A stretch of 64,000 nucleotides of DNA, from the NCBI GenBank assembly GCA_964580105.1, contig CAZOJJ010000006.1, positions 1 to 64,000 of the forward strand, read 5' to 3'. Every line of letters starts with the position of its first letter. The first letter of the stretch is position 1. This stretch comes from CAZOJJ01 sp964580105. Lineage in GTDB: Bacteria; Bacteroidota; Rhodothermia; Rhodothermales; Rubricoccaceae. The notes beneath the pieces are model-generated. The model worked only from the letters and a program-made list of their open reading frames with translations, was not told where the DNA came from and did not search any database. Shown here one piece after another: positions 27,388 through 38,322 of the stretch. The translations under genes were made by a program, and so were the position numbers.

Positions 27388-28098
27388 GTGCCGTTCTCGA
27401 CCGCCGTCCGCCCGCCCGAGTACTTCCCCCGGCCGGAGTACGCGGCGCTGATGCTGAGCGTGGACCGCTTCGTGCTGGCCGACACGTTCCCCTTCAGCCG
27501 CCAGGGGCACCACAACCGGATGCGGATCCGCACGCCGCAGGGGGCGGGCTGGCAGTGGCTGACGGTTCCACGCGAAGGGGCGAGCGTGGGCCGGCCGCTC
27601 CACGCGGTCGGCATCGACGCCGCGCAGCCGTGGGCGCGCATGCACCGCCGGGCGATCCACCTCAACTACGGCATGGCCCCGTTCTACGACCACTACCGGC
27701 ACCGCCTCGACGCGCTGCTGGACCGGCCCTGGGGCTACCTCGGGGACCTCGCCGTGGCGACGACGCGCTGGGTCCACGAGGCGCTCGGTGGGACGGCCGA
27801 CCTCGCGTGCGCGTCGGACTTGCCCGGTGCGCCTGCGTCGCTGCCGGCCGTCTGGGCGGCGCTCGACGCGCCCGGCGTGCTGGCGACGCTGCCCGAGTCG
27901 GCCGAGCGGGACGCGGCGCACCTCGCCTTCGCCGGCGGCGCCGTCCGCGTGCTGTGCTTCGACGAGCCGGTGCGGCGGCAGAACTTCCCCGGCTTCGTCG
28001 GCGGCGTGAGCACGCTGGACCTGCTGTTCAACTACGGGCCGGACGCCGCTGCGCTCCTCCGCGAAGGCGTCACCGCCTGGCGCGACGTGGTCTGCTGA
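27388..28098 (+). CDS. WbqC-like family protein
   Basis: I choose GTG 27388 (PFSTAVRPPEYFP follows), giving about 236 residues; a GTG at 27346 would read through the tandem repeat. The WbqC family signature is visible in the first third (EYFPRPEYAALML, then FPFSRQGHHNRMRIRT and WQWLTVPRE) and near the end (QNFPGFVGGVSTLDLLFNYGPDA). The family occurs in polysaccharide and other biosynthetic loci; its biochemical role is unsettled. It is the only plus-strand gene between 1 and 37 kb and is divergent from the carotenoid operon. Confidence 0.85.
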   Translation: MPFSTAVRPPEYFPRPEYAALMLSVDRFVLADTFPFSRQGHHNRMRIRTPQGAGWQWLTVPREGASVGRPLHAVGIDAAQPWARMHRRAIHLNYGMAPFYDHYRHRLDALLDRPWGYLGDLAVATTRWVHEALGGTADLACASDLPGAPASLPAVWAALDAPGVLATLPESAERDAAHLAFAGGAVRVLCFDEPVRRQNFPGFVGGVSTLDLLFNYGPDAAALLREGVTAWRDVVC

Positions 28099-28172
28099 AG
28101 GGCCGGCCGTGCCGGACGCGTAGACGAAGAGACGGACGGGACGAACGGCGAGAGGGGCCCGGGCCCGCCCCG

Positions 28173-29876
<1,704 letters not shown>

Positions 29877-29982
29877 GGGGGCTTGGCGGTGGCAACGCCC
29901 GGGGTATCGGCGCCCCCCGCCGTCGATTAAGGCCGGATCGGCCCGACCTCGACGGCGCTCCGCCGGACCGCCCCTCCGGCGG

Positions 29983-31488
29983 CTACCAGTCGTTCTCCTC
30001 CTTGACCACGCCGAGTTCGACGGGGACGGGGTAACGCCCCGAGAAGCAGGCGTTGCAATACCGCTCGCGCGTCTCGTGCGCCTCCTCGACGGCGCGCATC
30101 ATGCCGTCCACGGAGAGGTACGCGAGCGAGTCCACCCCGAGCCAGTCGGCGATCTCCTCGACCGATCCGAACCGGTTGGCGACGAGCTCGTCGTGGCTCG
30201 GGAAGTCCATCCCGTAGAAGCACGGCGCGATCACGGGCGGGCTGGCGACGCGGAAGTGGACCTCCTTCGCGCCCGCCTCGCGCACCATCTTGACGAGCTG
30301 GCGGGCCGTCGTGCCGCGCACGATGGAGTCGTCCACCATCACCACGATGCGGTCCTTCAGCACCCCCTCGACCGCGTTGAACTTGGTCTTGACCTTGAGC
30401 TCGCGGCGGTCCTGGCCGGGGCTGATGAACGTGCGCCCGACGTAGTGATTCCGGATCAGGCCGATGTCCAGCTTGCACTTGCGCCCGAGCTTGTTGGACT
30501 CCGAGACGTACCCGATGGCGGCGGTGTTGGAGGAGTCCGGCACGGCCATCACGACGGGCCGCTTCTCGCCGCGCTGCACCTTCGGAACGGGCGCGTCGTG
30601 GGCCATCTGCTTGCCCATCTTGCGGCGGACCTTGTCCACCATCTCGCCGAAGATCTTGGAGTCCGGCCGGGCGAAGTAGACGTACTCGAAGACGCACTGG
30701 CTGACGCCGTGCGGACGCGGCATGCACACGCCGTGGAAGTCACCCCCGGCCTCGACGCGCTCGACGCCCTCGCGGTCGATGACGAGGATCTCACCGGGCT
30801 CCACGTCGCGGACGTAGGTGGCGCCGATGAGGTCGAACGCGCACGTCTCGGAGGCGACGACGTAGGCGGCCCCGCCGTCCTCCCGAGGCAGGCGCCCCAG
30901 GGCGAGCGGGCGGAACCCGTTGGGGTCACGCACGGCGATGAGCGCGTCGTCGGTGAGGAGGACGAGCGAGAACGCGCCCCGGCACTGGTGCAGCGCGTCG
31001 ATGATGCGGCGGATCGGCCCCTCCTCGCGGCTCTGGGCGACGAGGTGGAGGATCAGCTCGGAGTCCGACGACGAGTTGAACAGGGTCCCCTTCGCCACGA
31101 GCTCGTCGCGGATCGAGCGGGCGTTGGAGAGGTTGCCGTTGTGGGCAAGGGCGAGGTTGCCCTCCTGGTAGTGGACGACGAACGGCTGGATGTTGGCCGG
31201 GTTGGTGGCCGAGCCGCTCGTCGAGTACCGCGTGTGCCCGATGGCGGCGTCGCCGAGCAGCGTCGTCTCGAAGACCGAAGGGTCGCGGAAGACGTCGAGG
31301 ACGAGGCCGAAGTCTTTGTGGTTCGGCATCACGGGGCGCTCCTTCGCCTCGTCGAAGGTGGCCGTGACGATGCCGGCGGACTCCTGGCCCCGGTGCTGGA
31401 GCGCGTGCAGGCCGAAGTACGTCAGCCGCGCCGCCTCCGGGTGGTTGAAGATGCCGACGATGCCGCAGTGGTCGCGCGCCTTGTCCAT
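29983..31488 (-). CDS. purF: Amidophosphoribosyltransferase
   Basis: This 501-residue PurF is the first committed enzyme of purine synthesis (PRPP + glutamine to phosphoribosylamine). The N-terminal Ntn glutaminase has the nucleophile C8 behind a short propeptide (MDKARDH before CGIVGIF), and ALQHRGQESAG is present. The PRPP loop is VVMVDDSIVRGTT. Cysteines at CVFEYVYF, CFYGMDFPS and the CNACF pair match the ligands of the [4Fe-4S] type found in Bacillus PurF. Its length is normal. Confidence 0.96.
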   Translation of the reverse strand: MDKARDHCGIVGIFNHPEAARLTYFGLHALQHRGQESAGIVTATFDEAKERPVMPNHKDFGLVLDVFRDPSVFETTLLGDAAIGHTRYSTSGSATNPANIQPFVVHYQEGNLALAHNGNLSNARSIRDELVAKGTLFNSSSDSELILHLVAQSREEGPIRRIIDALHQCRGAFSLVLLTDDALIAVRDPNGFRPLALGRLPREDGGAAYVVASETCAFDLIGATYVRDVEPGEILVIDREGVERVEAGGDFHGVCMPRPHGVSQCVFEYVYFARPDSKIFGEMVDKVRRKMGKQMAHDAPVPKVQRGEKRPVVMAVPDSSNTAAIGYVSESNKLGRKCKLDIGLIRNHYVGRTFISPGQDRRELKVKTKFNAVEGVLKDRIVVMVDDSIVRGTTARQLVKMVREAGAKEVHFRVASPPVIAPCFYGMDFPSHDELVANRFGSVEEIADWLGVDSLAYLSVDGMMRAVEEAHETRERYCNACFSGRYPVPVELGVVKEENDW

Positions 31489-31593
31489 GCCTGGGGGGAC
31501 AGGTTCAGGAAAGCAGGGTGCAGGGTACGGATCGGAGAGGGTACGGTGCCCGCCGCGTCAACTTTTCAAGGCCCGCCGCGCCCTCCCCGTGCG

Positions 31594-32031
31594 CTACCAC
31601 AGCACCACGCCGACGGCCAGGAGCACGCCCACGGCGTCCGCCACGAGGTCGCGCGCCGAGAACAGCGGGTCCACCGGCCGCCGCCCGTCGGCCACCTCCT
31701 TGACCACGCCGAGGGCGAGGGCCGTGCCCGCCGCCACGGGGAGCGCGTCGCCCTCCGAGGCGGCGAGCTTGGCGGTGAGAACGTACTGGGCCGAGAGCGT
31801 CAGGAGGAAGGAGCCCGCCGCGTGGAGCGCCTTGTCGCGCCCGAGCCAGTCGTCGGGCGGGCGGGCGGCGTCGAGGGTGTCCACCTCGGGGGCGTCGAGC
31901 GGCCGGGCGGGCCAGGCCCACGCCTCGTAGCGGGCCGGCTGGGCGAGCGCCGGGGCCGCCGCAAGCAGCGCGAGCACGACGACCCCAAGCCCCTTCGCCG
32001 TCCTCCCGTCGCGCCTCGCCCCTCGGCTCAC
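31594..32031 (-). CDS. DUF2279/YfiM-like exported protein
   Basis: This 145-residue protein has an N-terminal signal segment (GLGVVVLALLAAAPALAQ) and two or three further hydrophobic stretches. The sequence DKALHAAGSF, then GVVKEVADGRR, then PLFSARDLVADAVGV matches the YfiM/DUF2279 pattern of small envelope proteins with no known activity. It starts at GTG 32031, overlapping the stop of the previous gene (GTGA). Confidence 0.75.
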   Translation of the reverse strand: MSRGARRDGRTAKGLGVVVLALLAAAPALAQPARYEAWAWPARPLDAPEVDTLDAARPPDDWLGRDKALHAAGSFLLTLSAQYVLTAKLAASEGDALPVAAGTALALGVVKEVADGRRPVDPLFSARDLVADAVGVLLAVGVVLW

Positions 32032-32486
32032 GTGTCCGGCCGGCGCTCGGCGAGGTCGTCGAGCGTCTCCTCACCGAGCAGCTTGCCCATCGCGAAACCG
32101 GCCCCGCCGAAGAGGATCGTCCCGGCGACGATGAGGATGAAGATGCCCGAGCCCGGATAGCGGTCGTAGCGGACGGAGACGTTCTCCTCGACGCGCTCGC
32201 CGCCGGTGATGAGCGCGATGCGCGCCACGCCCGCGCGCGTGGGCCGCCAGACGAACGAGGTCCCCGTCGCGTCGAGGGCGACGGTGTCCGAGACGGCGCT
32301 GTTGGGCCGCCAGACGACCTCGACGCGGTCTACGGGTTGCTCCAGCGTGATCTGGACGGGTCGGCCCTGGATGGGCGCCTCGGGCGCCTCGTCGGCCTCC
32401 TCGTACGGGAGCGGGGTGAGCGTGAACTGGGCGGCGGCGGACGGGGCGAGCAGCGCGGCGACGAGGAAGGGGAGGAGGGTTTTCAT
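32028..32486 (-). CDS. Exported membrane-anchored protein, unknown
   Basis: This 152-residue protein has a signal peptide (KTLLPFLVAALLAPSAAAQ), a beta-rich middle (RPVQITLEQPVDRVEVVWRP, FVWRPTRAGVARIALI) and a C-terminal membrane helix (GIFILIVAGTILFGGAGFAMG). I do not recognise the family. It is coupled to the DUF2279-like gene by a GTGA overlap, so the two probably work together in the envelope. Confidence 0.72.
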   Translation of the reverse strand: MKTLLPFLVAALLAPSAAAQFTLTPLPYEEADEAPEAPIQGRPVQITLEQPVDRVEVVWRPNSAVSDTVALDATGTSFVWRPTRAGVARIALITGGERVEENVSVRYDRYPGSGIFILIVAGTILFGGAGFAMGKLLGEETLDDLAERRPDT

Positions 32487-32547
32487 AGAAGGGGGGAGGA
32501 GTGGAGGACAGGAGGAGAGGAAGGCGCCCTCCTCCTGTCCTCCGTTC

Positions 32548-34140
32548 TCAAAGCGTGGGGACGTTGTGGTCAGCCTGGGGGTGCGTCTCGCGGCTCGTCA
32601 GCAACCCGGCCATCACGATCGTGGCGACGAACCAGAAGATCGGGACGACGACGGGCAGCCACTCGGCGCCGCGGATCTCGTAGGCGGAGCCGTAGAGGCC
32701 GCCCGAGAGGTCCTGCCACAGCGTGCCGAGGAGGACGAAGAGGAGGATGGCCGGGATGACGAGCTTGATGAGCCAGTCGAACCACGCGCCGAGGCGGAAC
32801 TTCGAGTGCCGGTTGACGATGGCCCGCAGCTTCTCGGGGCCGAGCACCCAGCCCACGAGCAGGCACTCCATCAGGCCGACCGTGATGAGGGCGTAGCGGA
32901 AGGCCCAGTGGTCGAGGAGGTCGAGCAGCGTCAGGCCGAGCGTGCCGTCGCCCGTCAGGCCGGGGTCCACGACGAAGGGGAGCGCGAAGGCGAGGGAGCC
33001 CGCCATGCCCGGCACCATCACGAACGCGAGCGCCTTCGCCCTGGAGACCCCGAGCTTGTCGATGAGCGCGCTCGCCATCCCTTCGACGAGCGAGACGGCG
33101 CTCGTGAGCCCGGCGAGGACGACGAGGAAGAAGAAGAACACCCCGAACGCCTTCACCCAGAACGGGAACGCCGCGATCCCCTGCGGGATCACGAAGAAGG
33201 AGAGCGAGAGCGTGGTGCCGGCCGGGTTCAGCGCGAACACGAACAGCATCGCGAAGATGGCCACGCCGGCGATGTACTCGAACCCGCAGTTGAGGAAGGA
33301 GACGACCATCGAGTTGTTGATCTGGTCGGCGTCCTTCGGGAGGTAGCTCGCGTAGGCCGTCATGGTGCCGAGGCCGAGCGAGAGGGAGAAGAACATCTGC
33401 GCGAAGGCGCCCTGCCACACGTTCACGTCCATGATCCCGTCCATGTTCGGCGTGAAGAGGTAGAGCACGCCGTCAACGCCGCCGGGCAGCGTGAGGCCGC
33501 GCACGATGAGGACGACCATGAACAGCCACATCAGGGGGACGAACACGCGCACCATTGCTTCGATGGTCTTCGTCCCCCGCCAGAGGAAGACGATCGTCAT
33601 CGCCCAGATGGCCGCCACGGCGAGCATCGGCCACCACGAAGCGATCATCCCGAAGAAGTACACCGTCGCGTTCGGCCCGGCCGTCGGCTCGGCCATCCCC
33701 TCGAACGCCGGGGCCGCCGCGGGCTCCGTCAGCAGCCCGCCGAAGGCGCCGAAGAGCATCGAGAGCGCCCACCCGAGGATGGTGATGTAGTACATCGTGA
33801 TGAACAGCGCGCTCGAGAGGCTCCACCACCCCACGTACTCCCCCCGCTTCCCGACGAGCCGCCGCAGCGCCAGCGGGAACGACTGCCCGGTCATCGTGCC
33901 GAGCGAGAACTCCACGATCATCACCGGGATGCCGAGAACGAACAGCGCGATGAAGTACGGGAGGTAGAACGCGCCGCCGCCGTACTGGTAGGCGTTCGAG
34001 GCGAAGAAGACGATGTTGCCCAGCCCGATGGCGGAGCCGGACGCGGCGAGGATGAAGCCGAGCTTGGACTTCCACGCGCCCCGGTTGCCGTCGATGTGTT
34101 CGGCGATGGGGTCGGCGGGATGGGGACGGGGGTCAGCCAC
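32548..34140 (-). CDS. Neurotransmitter:sodium symporter family transporter
   Basis: This 530-residue membrane protein has about twelve helices. The first helix carries the NSS/LeuT signature WKSKLGFILAASGSAIGLGN (the unwound substrate and sodium site), and GGGAFYLPYFIALFVLG and GIPVMIVEFSLG follow as expected. Family members import amino acids or related amines with sodium. The substrate is not visible; the hut operon 6 kb away would make histidine one possible substrate, but this is only proximity. Confidence 0.93.
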   Translation of the reverse strand: MADPRPHPADPIAEHIDGNRGAWKSKLGFILAASGSAIGLGNIVFFASNAYQYGGGAFYLPYFIALFVLGIPVMIVEFSLGTMTGQSFPLALRRLVGKRGEYVGWWSLSSALFITMYYITILGWALSMLFGAFGGLLTEPAAAPAFEGMAEPTAGPNATVYFFGMIASWWPMLAVAAIWAMTIVFLWRGTKTIEAMVRVFVPLMWLFMVVLIVRGLTLPGGVDGVLYLFTPNMDGIMDVNVWQGAFAQMFFSLSLGLGTMTAYASYLPKDADQINNSMVVSFLNCGFEYIAGVAIFAMLFVFALNPAGTTLSLSFFVIPQGIAAFPFWVKAFGVFFFFLVVLAGLTSAVSLVEGMASALIDKLGVSRAKALAFVMVPGMAGSLAFALPFVVDPGLTGDGTLGLTLLDLLDHWAFRYALITVGLMECLLVGWVLGPEKLRAIVNRHSKFRLGAWFDWLIKLVIPAILLFVLLGTLWQDLSGGLYGSAYEIRGAEWLPVVVPIFWFVATIVMAGLLTSRETHPQADHNVPTL

Positions 34141-34251
34141 GGGCGCAGAATGAAGGTGGGAAGGGGGATGAAGCCGCGGTGAAGCGGCCGGAAGCTACGG
34201 AGGCGACGGGAAACTTGACAGCGAGGGCGGGCAGCGGCTCACGGAGCGCCG

Positions 34252-35124
34252 TCACCGCGCTCCGTGAGCCGGCCGCAGGCCGAGGTCGGCGAGCACGGCG
34301 TGGAGGACGCCGAGGCGGGCCGCCTGCATGTCGAACCCGGCCGCCTCGGGCGTGACGTTGAGGGCGTAGACCCAGGCGCCGTCGCCACGCTCGATCCAGC
34401 CCACGATCCAGCCGATCTCGTTGGCGCGCTCGTCGCCCACCCAGTCCCAGCCCGTCTTGCCGTAGAGGCGGTGGGCGTCGGATCCTTCGAGGAGCAGGAT
34501 CTCACGGACGGCCGCCTGCACCTCGGGCCGGAAGGCGAGCTCGCCGCGCCGGAGCCGGTCCACGAAGGCGACCTGCTCGTCGGCCGAGATCGTGAGGCCC
34601 TGGCCGAGCCAGAACGTCGTCAGCGAGTCGCCGACGACGTTGTTGCCGTAGGGCTCGCGGGCGAAGGCCGCGTGATAGCCTTCCGCGCCGATTCGCCGGG
34701 CCAGCTCCTGGTAGAGCCAGACGGCCGAGGCCGCGATGCCGGTGCGGATCGAGTGGTCGCGGTTCCACGCTTCGATCCCCCGGTCCACGCCGTCCCACGC
34801 GAACACCGAGTCCACGTCCGGCACGACGCCGGTTTCGAGGGCGACGAGGCTGTTGTAGATCTTGAACGTAGACGCGGGCACGAACCGCTCGGCCGCCCGC
34901 TCGGGGTTGTGGATGTGCCGCTGCCGCGTCAGCGCATCGAGGACGACCACGGTGCCGACGCCGCCGTAGCGCTCGAAGTGCGCGCCCCAGTCCGGGCGGA
35001 GGGAGTCGGCGCGGGGGGAGGCGGTCTGCACGGGGTCGGTCTGCACGGGGTCGGTCTGCGCGGGGTCGGTCGCCGGGGCGCAGCCGGTGAGGAGGAGCAG
35101 GGCGAGGGGGAACAGGGCGCGCAT
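34252..35124 (-). CDS. Class D (OXA-like) beta-lactamase, lipoprotein
   Basis: This 290-residue serine beta-lactamase has the class D motifs in order: S85-T-F-K88 in PASTFKIYNS, SAV in ASAVWLYQELA, YGN in PYGNNVVG and KTG in LYGKTGWDW. Tryptophans at WLGQG and GWIVGW also fit. A lipobox LLTGC precedes a linker made of three copies of DPVQT from a 15-bp tandem repeat, so the enzyme is probably tethered to the membrane by a variable-length linker. It has no neighbouring mobile element and shows no composition shift, so it looks resident. Activity and spectrum cannot be read from sequence. Confidence 0.9.
   Translation of the reverse strand: MRALFPLALLLLTGCAPATDPAQTDPVQTDPVQTASPRADSLRPDWGAHFERYGGVGTVVVLDALTRQRHIHNPERAAERFVPASTFKIYNSLVALETGVVPDVDSVFAWDGVDRGIEAWNRDHSIRTGIAASAVWLYQELARRIGAEGYHAAFAREPYGNNVVGDSLTTFWLGQGLTISADEQVAFVDRLRRGELAFRPEVQAAVREILLLEGSDAHRLYGKTGWDWVGDERANEIGWIVGWIERGDGAWVYALNVTPEAAGFDMQAARLGVLHAVLADLGLRPAHGAR
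35023..35067 (-). repeat. In-frame 15-bp tandem repeat in beta-lactamase linker, 3 copies
   Basis: GGTCTGCACGGGGTC repeats three times (the last copy with one change) and encodes DPVQT units between the lipidation site and the enzyme domain. Confidence 0.85.
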
Positions 35125-35218
35125 GGAGGGAGCCGGGCGGAGAAGTGCGAAAAAGATAGCACACGGGCATCGCGCCGGGTGCGTGCGCGTCCGGCCGCTC
35201 CGGGAAGGGGAGCCGCAT

Positions 35219-35275
35219 CCCCGAACCTCCTACTCTTCCCCGAACCTCCTACTCTTCCCCGAACCTCCTACTCTT
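35219..35275 (-). repeat. 19-bp tandem repeat spanning a stop codon, 3 copies
   Basis: CCCCGAACCTCCTACTCTT repeats three times. In gene orientation each copy contains GAGTAG; the first supplies the stop of the CorC/GldE-like gene at 35268-35270, and TAG then recurs every 19 bp, closing all three frames. Confidence 0.88.
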
Positions 35276-36656
35276 CCTCGGCCGTCTCGGGCAGCGGAAG
35301 CAGCGTCACCAGCACCTCCTTGATCCGGTTCTGGTCCACGGCCTCGACGGTCAGCTTCAGCCGCTCGTAGGCCACCTCGTCGCCGGGGGAGGGGACTTCG
35401 CCGGTGAGGTGGAAGATGAGGCCGCCGAGCGTCTCGAAGTCGAACGCGTCCGTGTCGAGCTCGATGCCGAGCGCCTCGGCGAGGTCGTCGAGGTCAATGC
35501 GGGCTTGGACGCGCCAGGTGTCCGGCCCGGCGGCCTCCAGGAGCGTCTCGTTCGGCTCGTCGAGCTCGTCGCGGATCTCGCCGACGACCTCTTCGAGGAG
35601 GTCTTCGAGCGTGACGAGGCCGGCCGTGCCGCCGTACTCGTCCACGACGATGGCCATGTGCGTGTTGTGCGCCTGGAAGTCGGCGAGCATGTCGTCGAGC
35701 TTCTTCGAGTGCGGCACGAAGCGGGGCTGGCGGGCGAGCGCGCTCCAGTCCACACGGCCCGCCTCGGGCGCGCGCGCGGGGTGGCCGTTGCCGAGGAAGG
35801 GCAGGAGGTCCTTCGCGTAGACGACGCCGAGGATGTGGTCGAGGTGGTCGCGGTAGAGGGGGAAGCGGGAGTGGCCGGACTCTCGGATGAGCGCGAGGGC
35901 TTCGTCGAGCGTGGCCGTCTCCGGCAGCGCGATCATGTCCACCCGGCTGACCATGACCTCGCGGACGGTCGTCTCGCCGAACTCCAGGATGGAGTGGATC
36001 AGCGCGCGCTCGTCCTCTTCGAGGGAGCCGTGCGCCTCGCCCACCTCGGCCATCGTTTTGAGGTCCTCCGACGAGAGCGGCTCCGAGGGCCGGTGCATCC
36101 GGGCCTGGATCCAGGCCGCCCCGCGGGCGAGCGTGTTCGAGACCGGGTGCAGCAGCCGGGCCAGCGGGTAGAGCACCCGCGTCACGCCGCGCGCGAAGGC
36201 CTCCGGCTTCCGCGACGCCGTCACCTTCGGCGCGATCTCGCTCACGACGAGGAGGACGAACGTGAGCGCCACCATCTGCACCAGCAGCGCCGTCGTCTCG
36301 CTCCACGCCAGCACGACGGCCGCCTCCAGCGTCAGCATCGTCGCCAGCACGGCCGCGCCGACGTTGACGAGCGTGTTGAGGATGAGGATGGAGTTGAGGA
36401 GCGAGCGGGGGTGCTCCAGCAGCCAGCGCACGCGGTGGGCCGTCCGGCTCGTCTCGTTGCCGAGGGCCTCGCGGGCGGCCGGCGAGAGCGAGAAGAAGGC
36501 GACCTCGGAGCCCGAGAACAGCGCCGAGCACGTCAGGAGCACGGCGAGGGTGCCGAGATAGGCGACCGTCTCCAGCGGGCCGATGAGCGCCAGGGGCGAC
36601 GTTCCCGCAAGGGCGTCTGGGAGGCCCGCGAGGGCCGGACTAGAGGCAGGGTCCAA
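35268..36656 (-). CDS. CNNM/CBS/CorC-domain membrane protein (GldE/HlyC-like)
   Basis: This 462-residue protein has an N-terminal CNNM transmembrane domain (about 30-200; GSEVAFFSLSPA, SILILNTLVNVGAAVLAT, SEIAPKVTA). Two CBS motifs follow (MVSRVDMIALPE, HSRFPLYRDHLDHILGVVYAKD, MAIVVDEYGGTAGLVTLEDLLEEVVGEI, seen as landmarks VDEYGG and TLEDLLEE), then a C-terminal CorC_HlyC domain. Relatives include magnesium/cobalt efflux proteins and the gliding-motility-associated GldE; which applies here is unclear. It ends in a 19-bp tandem repeat. Confidence 0.88.
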   Translation of the reverse strand: MDPASSPALAGLPDALAGTSPLALIGPLETVAYLGTLAVLLTCSALFSGSEVAFFSLSPAAREALGNETSRTAHRVRWLLEHPRSLLNSILILNTLVNVGAAVLATMLTLEAAVVLAWSETTALLVQMVALTFVLLVVSEIAPKVTASRKPEAFARGVTRVLYPLARLLHPVSNTLARGAAWIQARMHRPSEPLSSEDLKTMAEVGEAHGSLEEDERALIHSILEFGETTVREVMVSRVDMIALPETATLDEALALIRESGHSRFPLYRDHLDHILGVVYAKDLLPFLGNGHPARAPEAGRVDWSALARQPRFVPHSKKLDDMLADFQAHNTHMAIVVDEYGGTAGLVTLEDLLEEVVGEIRDELDEPNETLLEAAGPDTWRVQARIDLDDLAEALGIELDTDAFDFETLGGLIFHLTGEVPSPGDEVAYERLKLTVEAVDQNRIKEVLVTLLPLPETAEEE

Positions 36657-36785
36657 GGAGGGCGGGGAGGGCTCGACGCACCGGGTGCCGAAATATACAC
36701 GACGAAGCCGGTCGGGTGCCGCCCCGAACGAGCGCGGGGCGACCCCCGAGAGGGCCGCCCCGCCGAGGCGCGCGTGCGCGCGGAC

Positions 36786-37277
36786 TCAGAACGGCAGGTC
36801 GTCGTCCGGCTCGAAGGCGTAGTCGTCGTTCTGCGCCGCCGGCTGGGCCTTCTGGGGCCGCTGCGGCTGGGAGCGCTGCGGACGCTGCTGCTGCGGGCGC
36901 GACTGGTCGAAGTCGTAGCCGCCGCCGCTGCCACCGTCGCCAGGGCCGCCGAGCATCTGCATCTCGCGGGCCTTGATCTCGGTGGTGTACTTCGTGTTGC
37001 CGTCCTGGTCCTCCCACTGGCGGGTCTGGAGCGAGCCCTCGATGTAGACCTGACGGCCCTTCTTGAGGTACTCGGCGCAGATCTCGGCCAGGCGGTCCCA
37101 GGCGACGACCCGGTGCCATTCGGTCTTCTCGACGAGGTTGCCCTCCCGGTCCTTGTAGGACTCGTTCGTGGCGACGTTGAAGTTGCAGACGGCCGTGCCG
37201 CTGCCGGTGTAGCGCAGCTCGGGGTCCGCCCCGAGGTTGCCGACGAGAATGACCTTGTTAACTCCGCGGCTTGCCAT
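36786..37277 (-). CDS. ssb: Single-stranded DNA-binding protein
   Basis: I start at ATG 37277 ([16 protein letters not shown]), giving 163 residues. The OB fold has the usual landmarks ([40 protein letters not shown]). A Gln/Pro/Gly-rich linker leads to the acidic tip DDDLPF that recruits partner proteins. It is divergent from mazG across a 146-bp region with an AT-rich stretch (TAAAATATTG) that may hold a promoter. Confidence 0.96.
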   Translation of the reverse strand: MASRGVNKVILVGNLGADPELRYTGSGTAVCNFNVATNESYKDREGNLVEKTEWHRVVAWDRLAEICAEYLKKGRQVYIEGSLQTRQWEDQDGNTKYTTEIKAREMQMLGGPGDGGSGGGYDFDQSRPQQQRPQRSQPQRPQKAQPAAQNDDYAFEPDDDLPF

Positions 37278-37423
37278 AGTAGGCCTCCGTATAGGGTTGG
37301 TACATGAATCCGCCAAGCCGGCGTCCGAGCGGAGGTGCTGCGGGGTCGGCTGGCTGTCCGGTAGCAGTATAGACACCCTCGCGGGCACACGTCTAACCGC
37401 GGTCGTAAAATATTGCGGCGCGG

Positions 37424-38302
37424 ATGCCAGCCGTGTGTCACTGCCTAGCGATCTCCAACCCCTTCTTTTCCGTGGACACCGACGCTCTGGGCTTGACCGC
37501 CGCCGACCGCGCCGCCGCGCACGCCGACCTCTACGCCGACTTCGTCGCCGTCGTGCGGCGGCTGCGCCGGGAGTGCCCGTGGGACCGCGAGCAGACCCAC
37601 GACTCCGTCAAGCACCTCACCATCGAGGAGGCCTTCGAACTCGTCCACGCCATCGACGAGGGGGACGCCGAGGCGACCAAGAAGGAACTGGGCGACCTCT
37701 TCCTCCACGTCCTCTTCCACGCGCACATCGCCGAGACGGAAGGGGCGTTCACGATCCGCGACGTGATGGAGGCCGAGGTGGCGAAGCTCGTGCGCCGCCA
37801 CCCGCACGTGTTCGGCGAGGCGGCCGTCTCCGGCACGAGCGAGGTGTTGCGGAACTGGGAGGCCATCAAACAGGCCGAGCGCCGGGAGGAAGGCGCCGCA
37901 CCGTCGGTCCTCGACGGCGTCGCGGAAGCGATGCCGGCGCTGCTCCGCGCCGAGCGGGTGCAGGAGAAGGCCGCCGCCGTGGGCTTCGACTTTCCTTCGG
38001 CCGGCGAGGCCTGGGCGAAGGTGGACGAGGAGATCGGCGAACTGCACCGGCTCGTCGAGGCCGGCGCCGAGGCGGAGGCGCTGGAGGACGAGTTCGGCGA
38101 CGTGCTCTTCGCGCTCGTCAACTACGCGCGGTTCGTCGGCGTCGTGCCGGAGAACGCGCTGCGGCGGACGCTCGGCAAGTTCACGCGGCGGTTCCGCCAC
38201 GTCGAGGCCCGCCTCGGCGCCGCCGGGCGAACCCCCGATGACGCCTCGCTCGCGGAGATGGACGCGCTCTGGGACGAGGCCAAAGCGAGCGAACGGCCCT
38301 GA
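37424..38302 (+). CDS. mazG: MazG nucleoside triphosphate pyrophosphohydrolase
   Basis: This 292-residue protein has two MazG-type helical domains. The first carries [27 protein letters not shown] and [15 protein letters not shown], the Mg-binding EExxE...ExxD pattern. The second has [16 protein letters not shown] and [16 protein letters not shown]. It hydrolyses (d)NTPs to monophosphates and PPi, acting in nucleotide pool cleaning. It is followed after 20 bp by the potassium channel gene, probably co-transcribed. Confidence 0.93.
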   Translation: MPAVCHCLAISNPFFSVDTDALGLTAADRAAAHADLYADFVAVVRRLRRECPWDREQTHDSVKHLTIEEAFELVHAIDEGDAEATKKELGDLFLHVLFHAHIAETEGAFTIRDVMEAEVAKLVRRHPHVFGEAAVSGTSEVLRNWEAIKQAERREEGAAPSVLDGVAEAMPALLRAERVQEKAAAVGFDFPSAGEAWAKVDEEIGELHRLVEAGAEAEALEDEFGDVLFALVNYARFVGVVPENALRRTLGKFTRRFRHVEARLGAAGRTPDDASLAEMDALWDEAKASERP

Positions 38303-38322
38303 CTTCGGGTAGCTTGCGCCCC

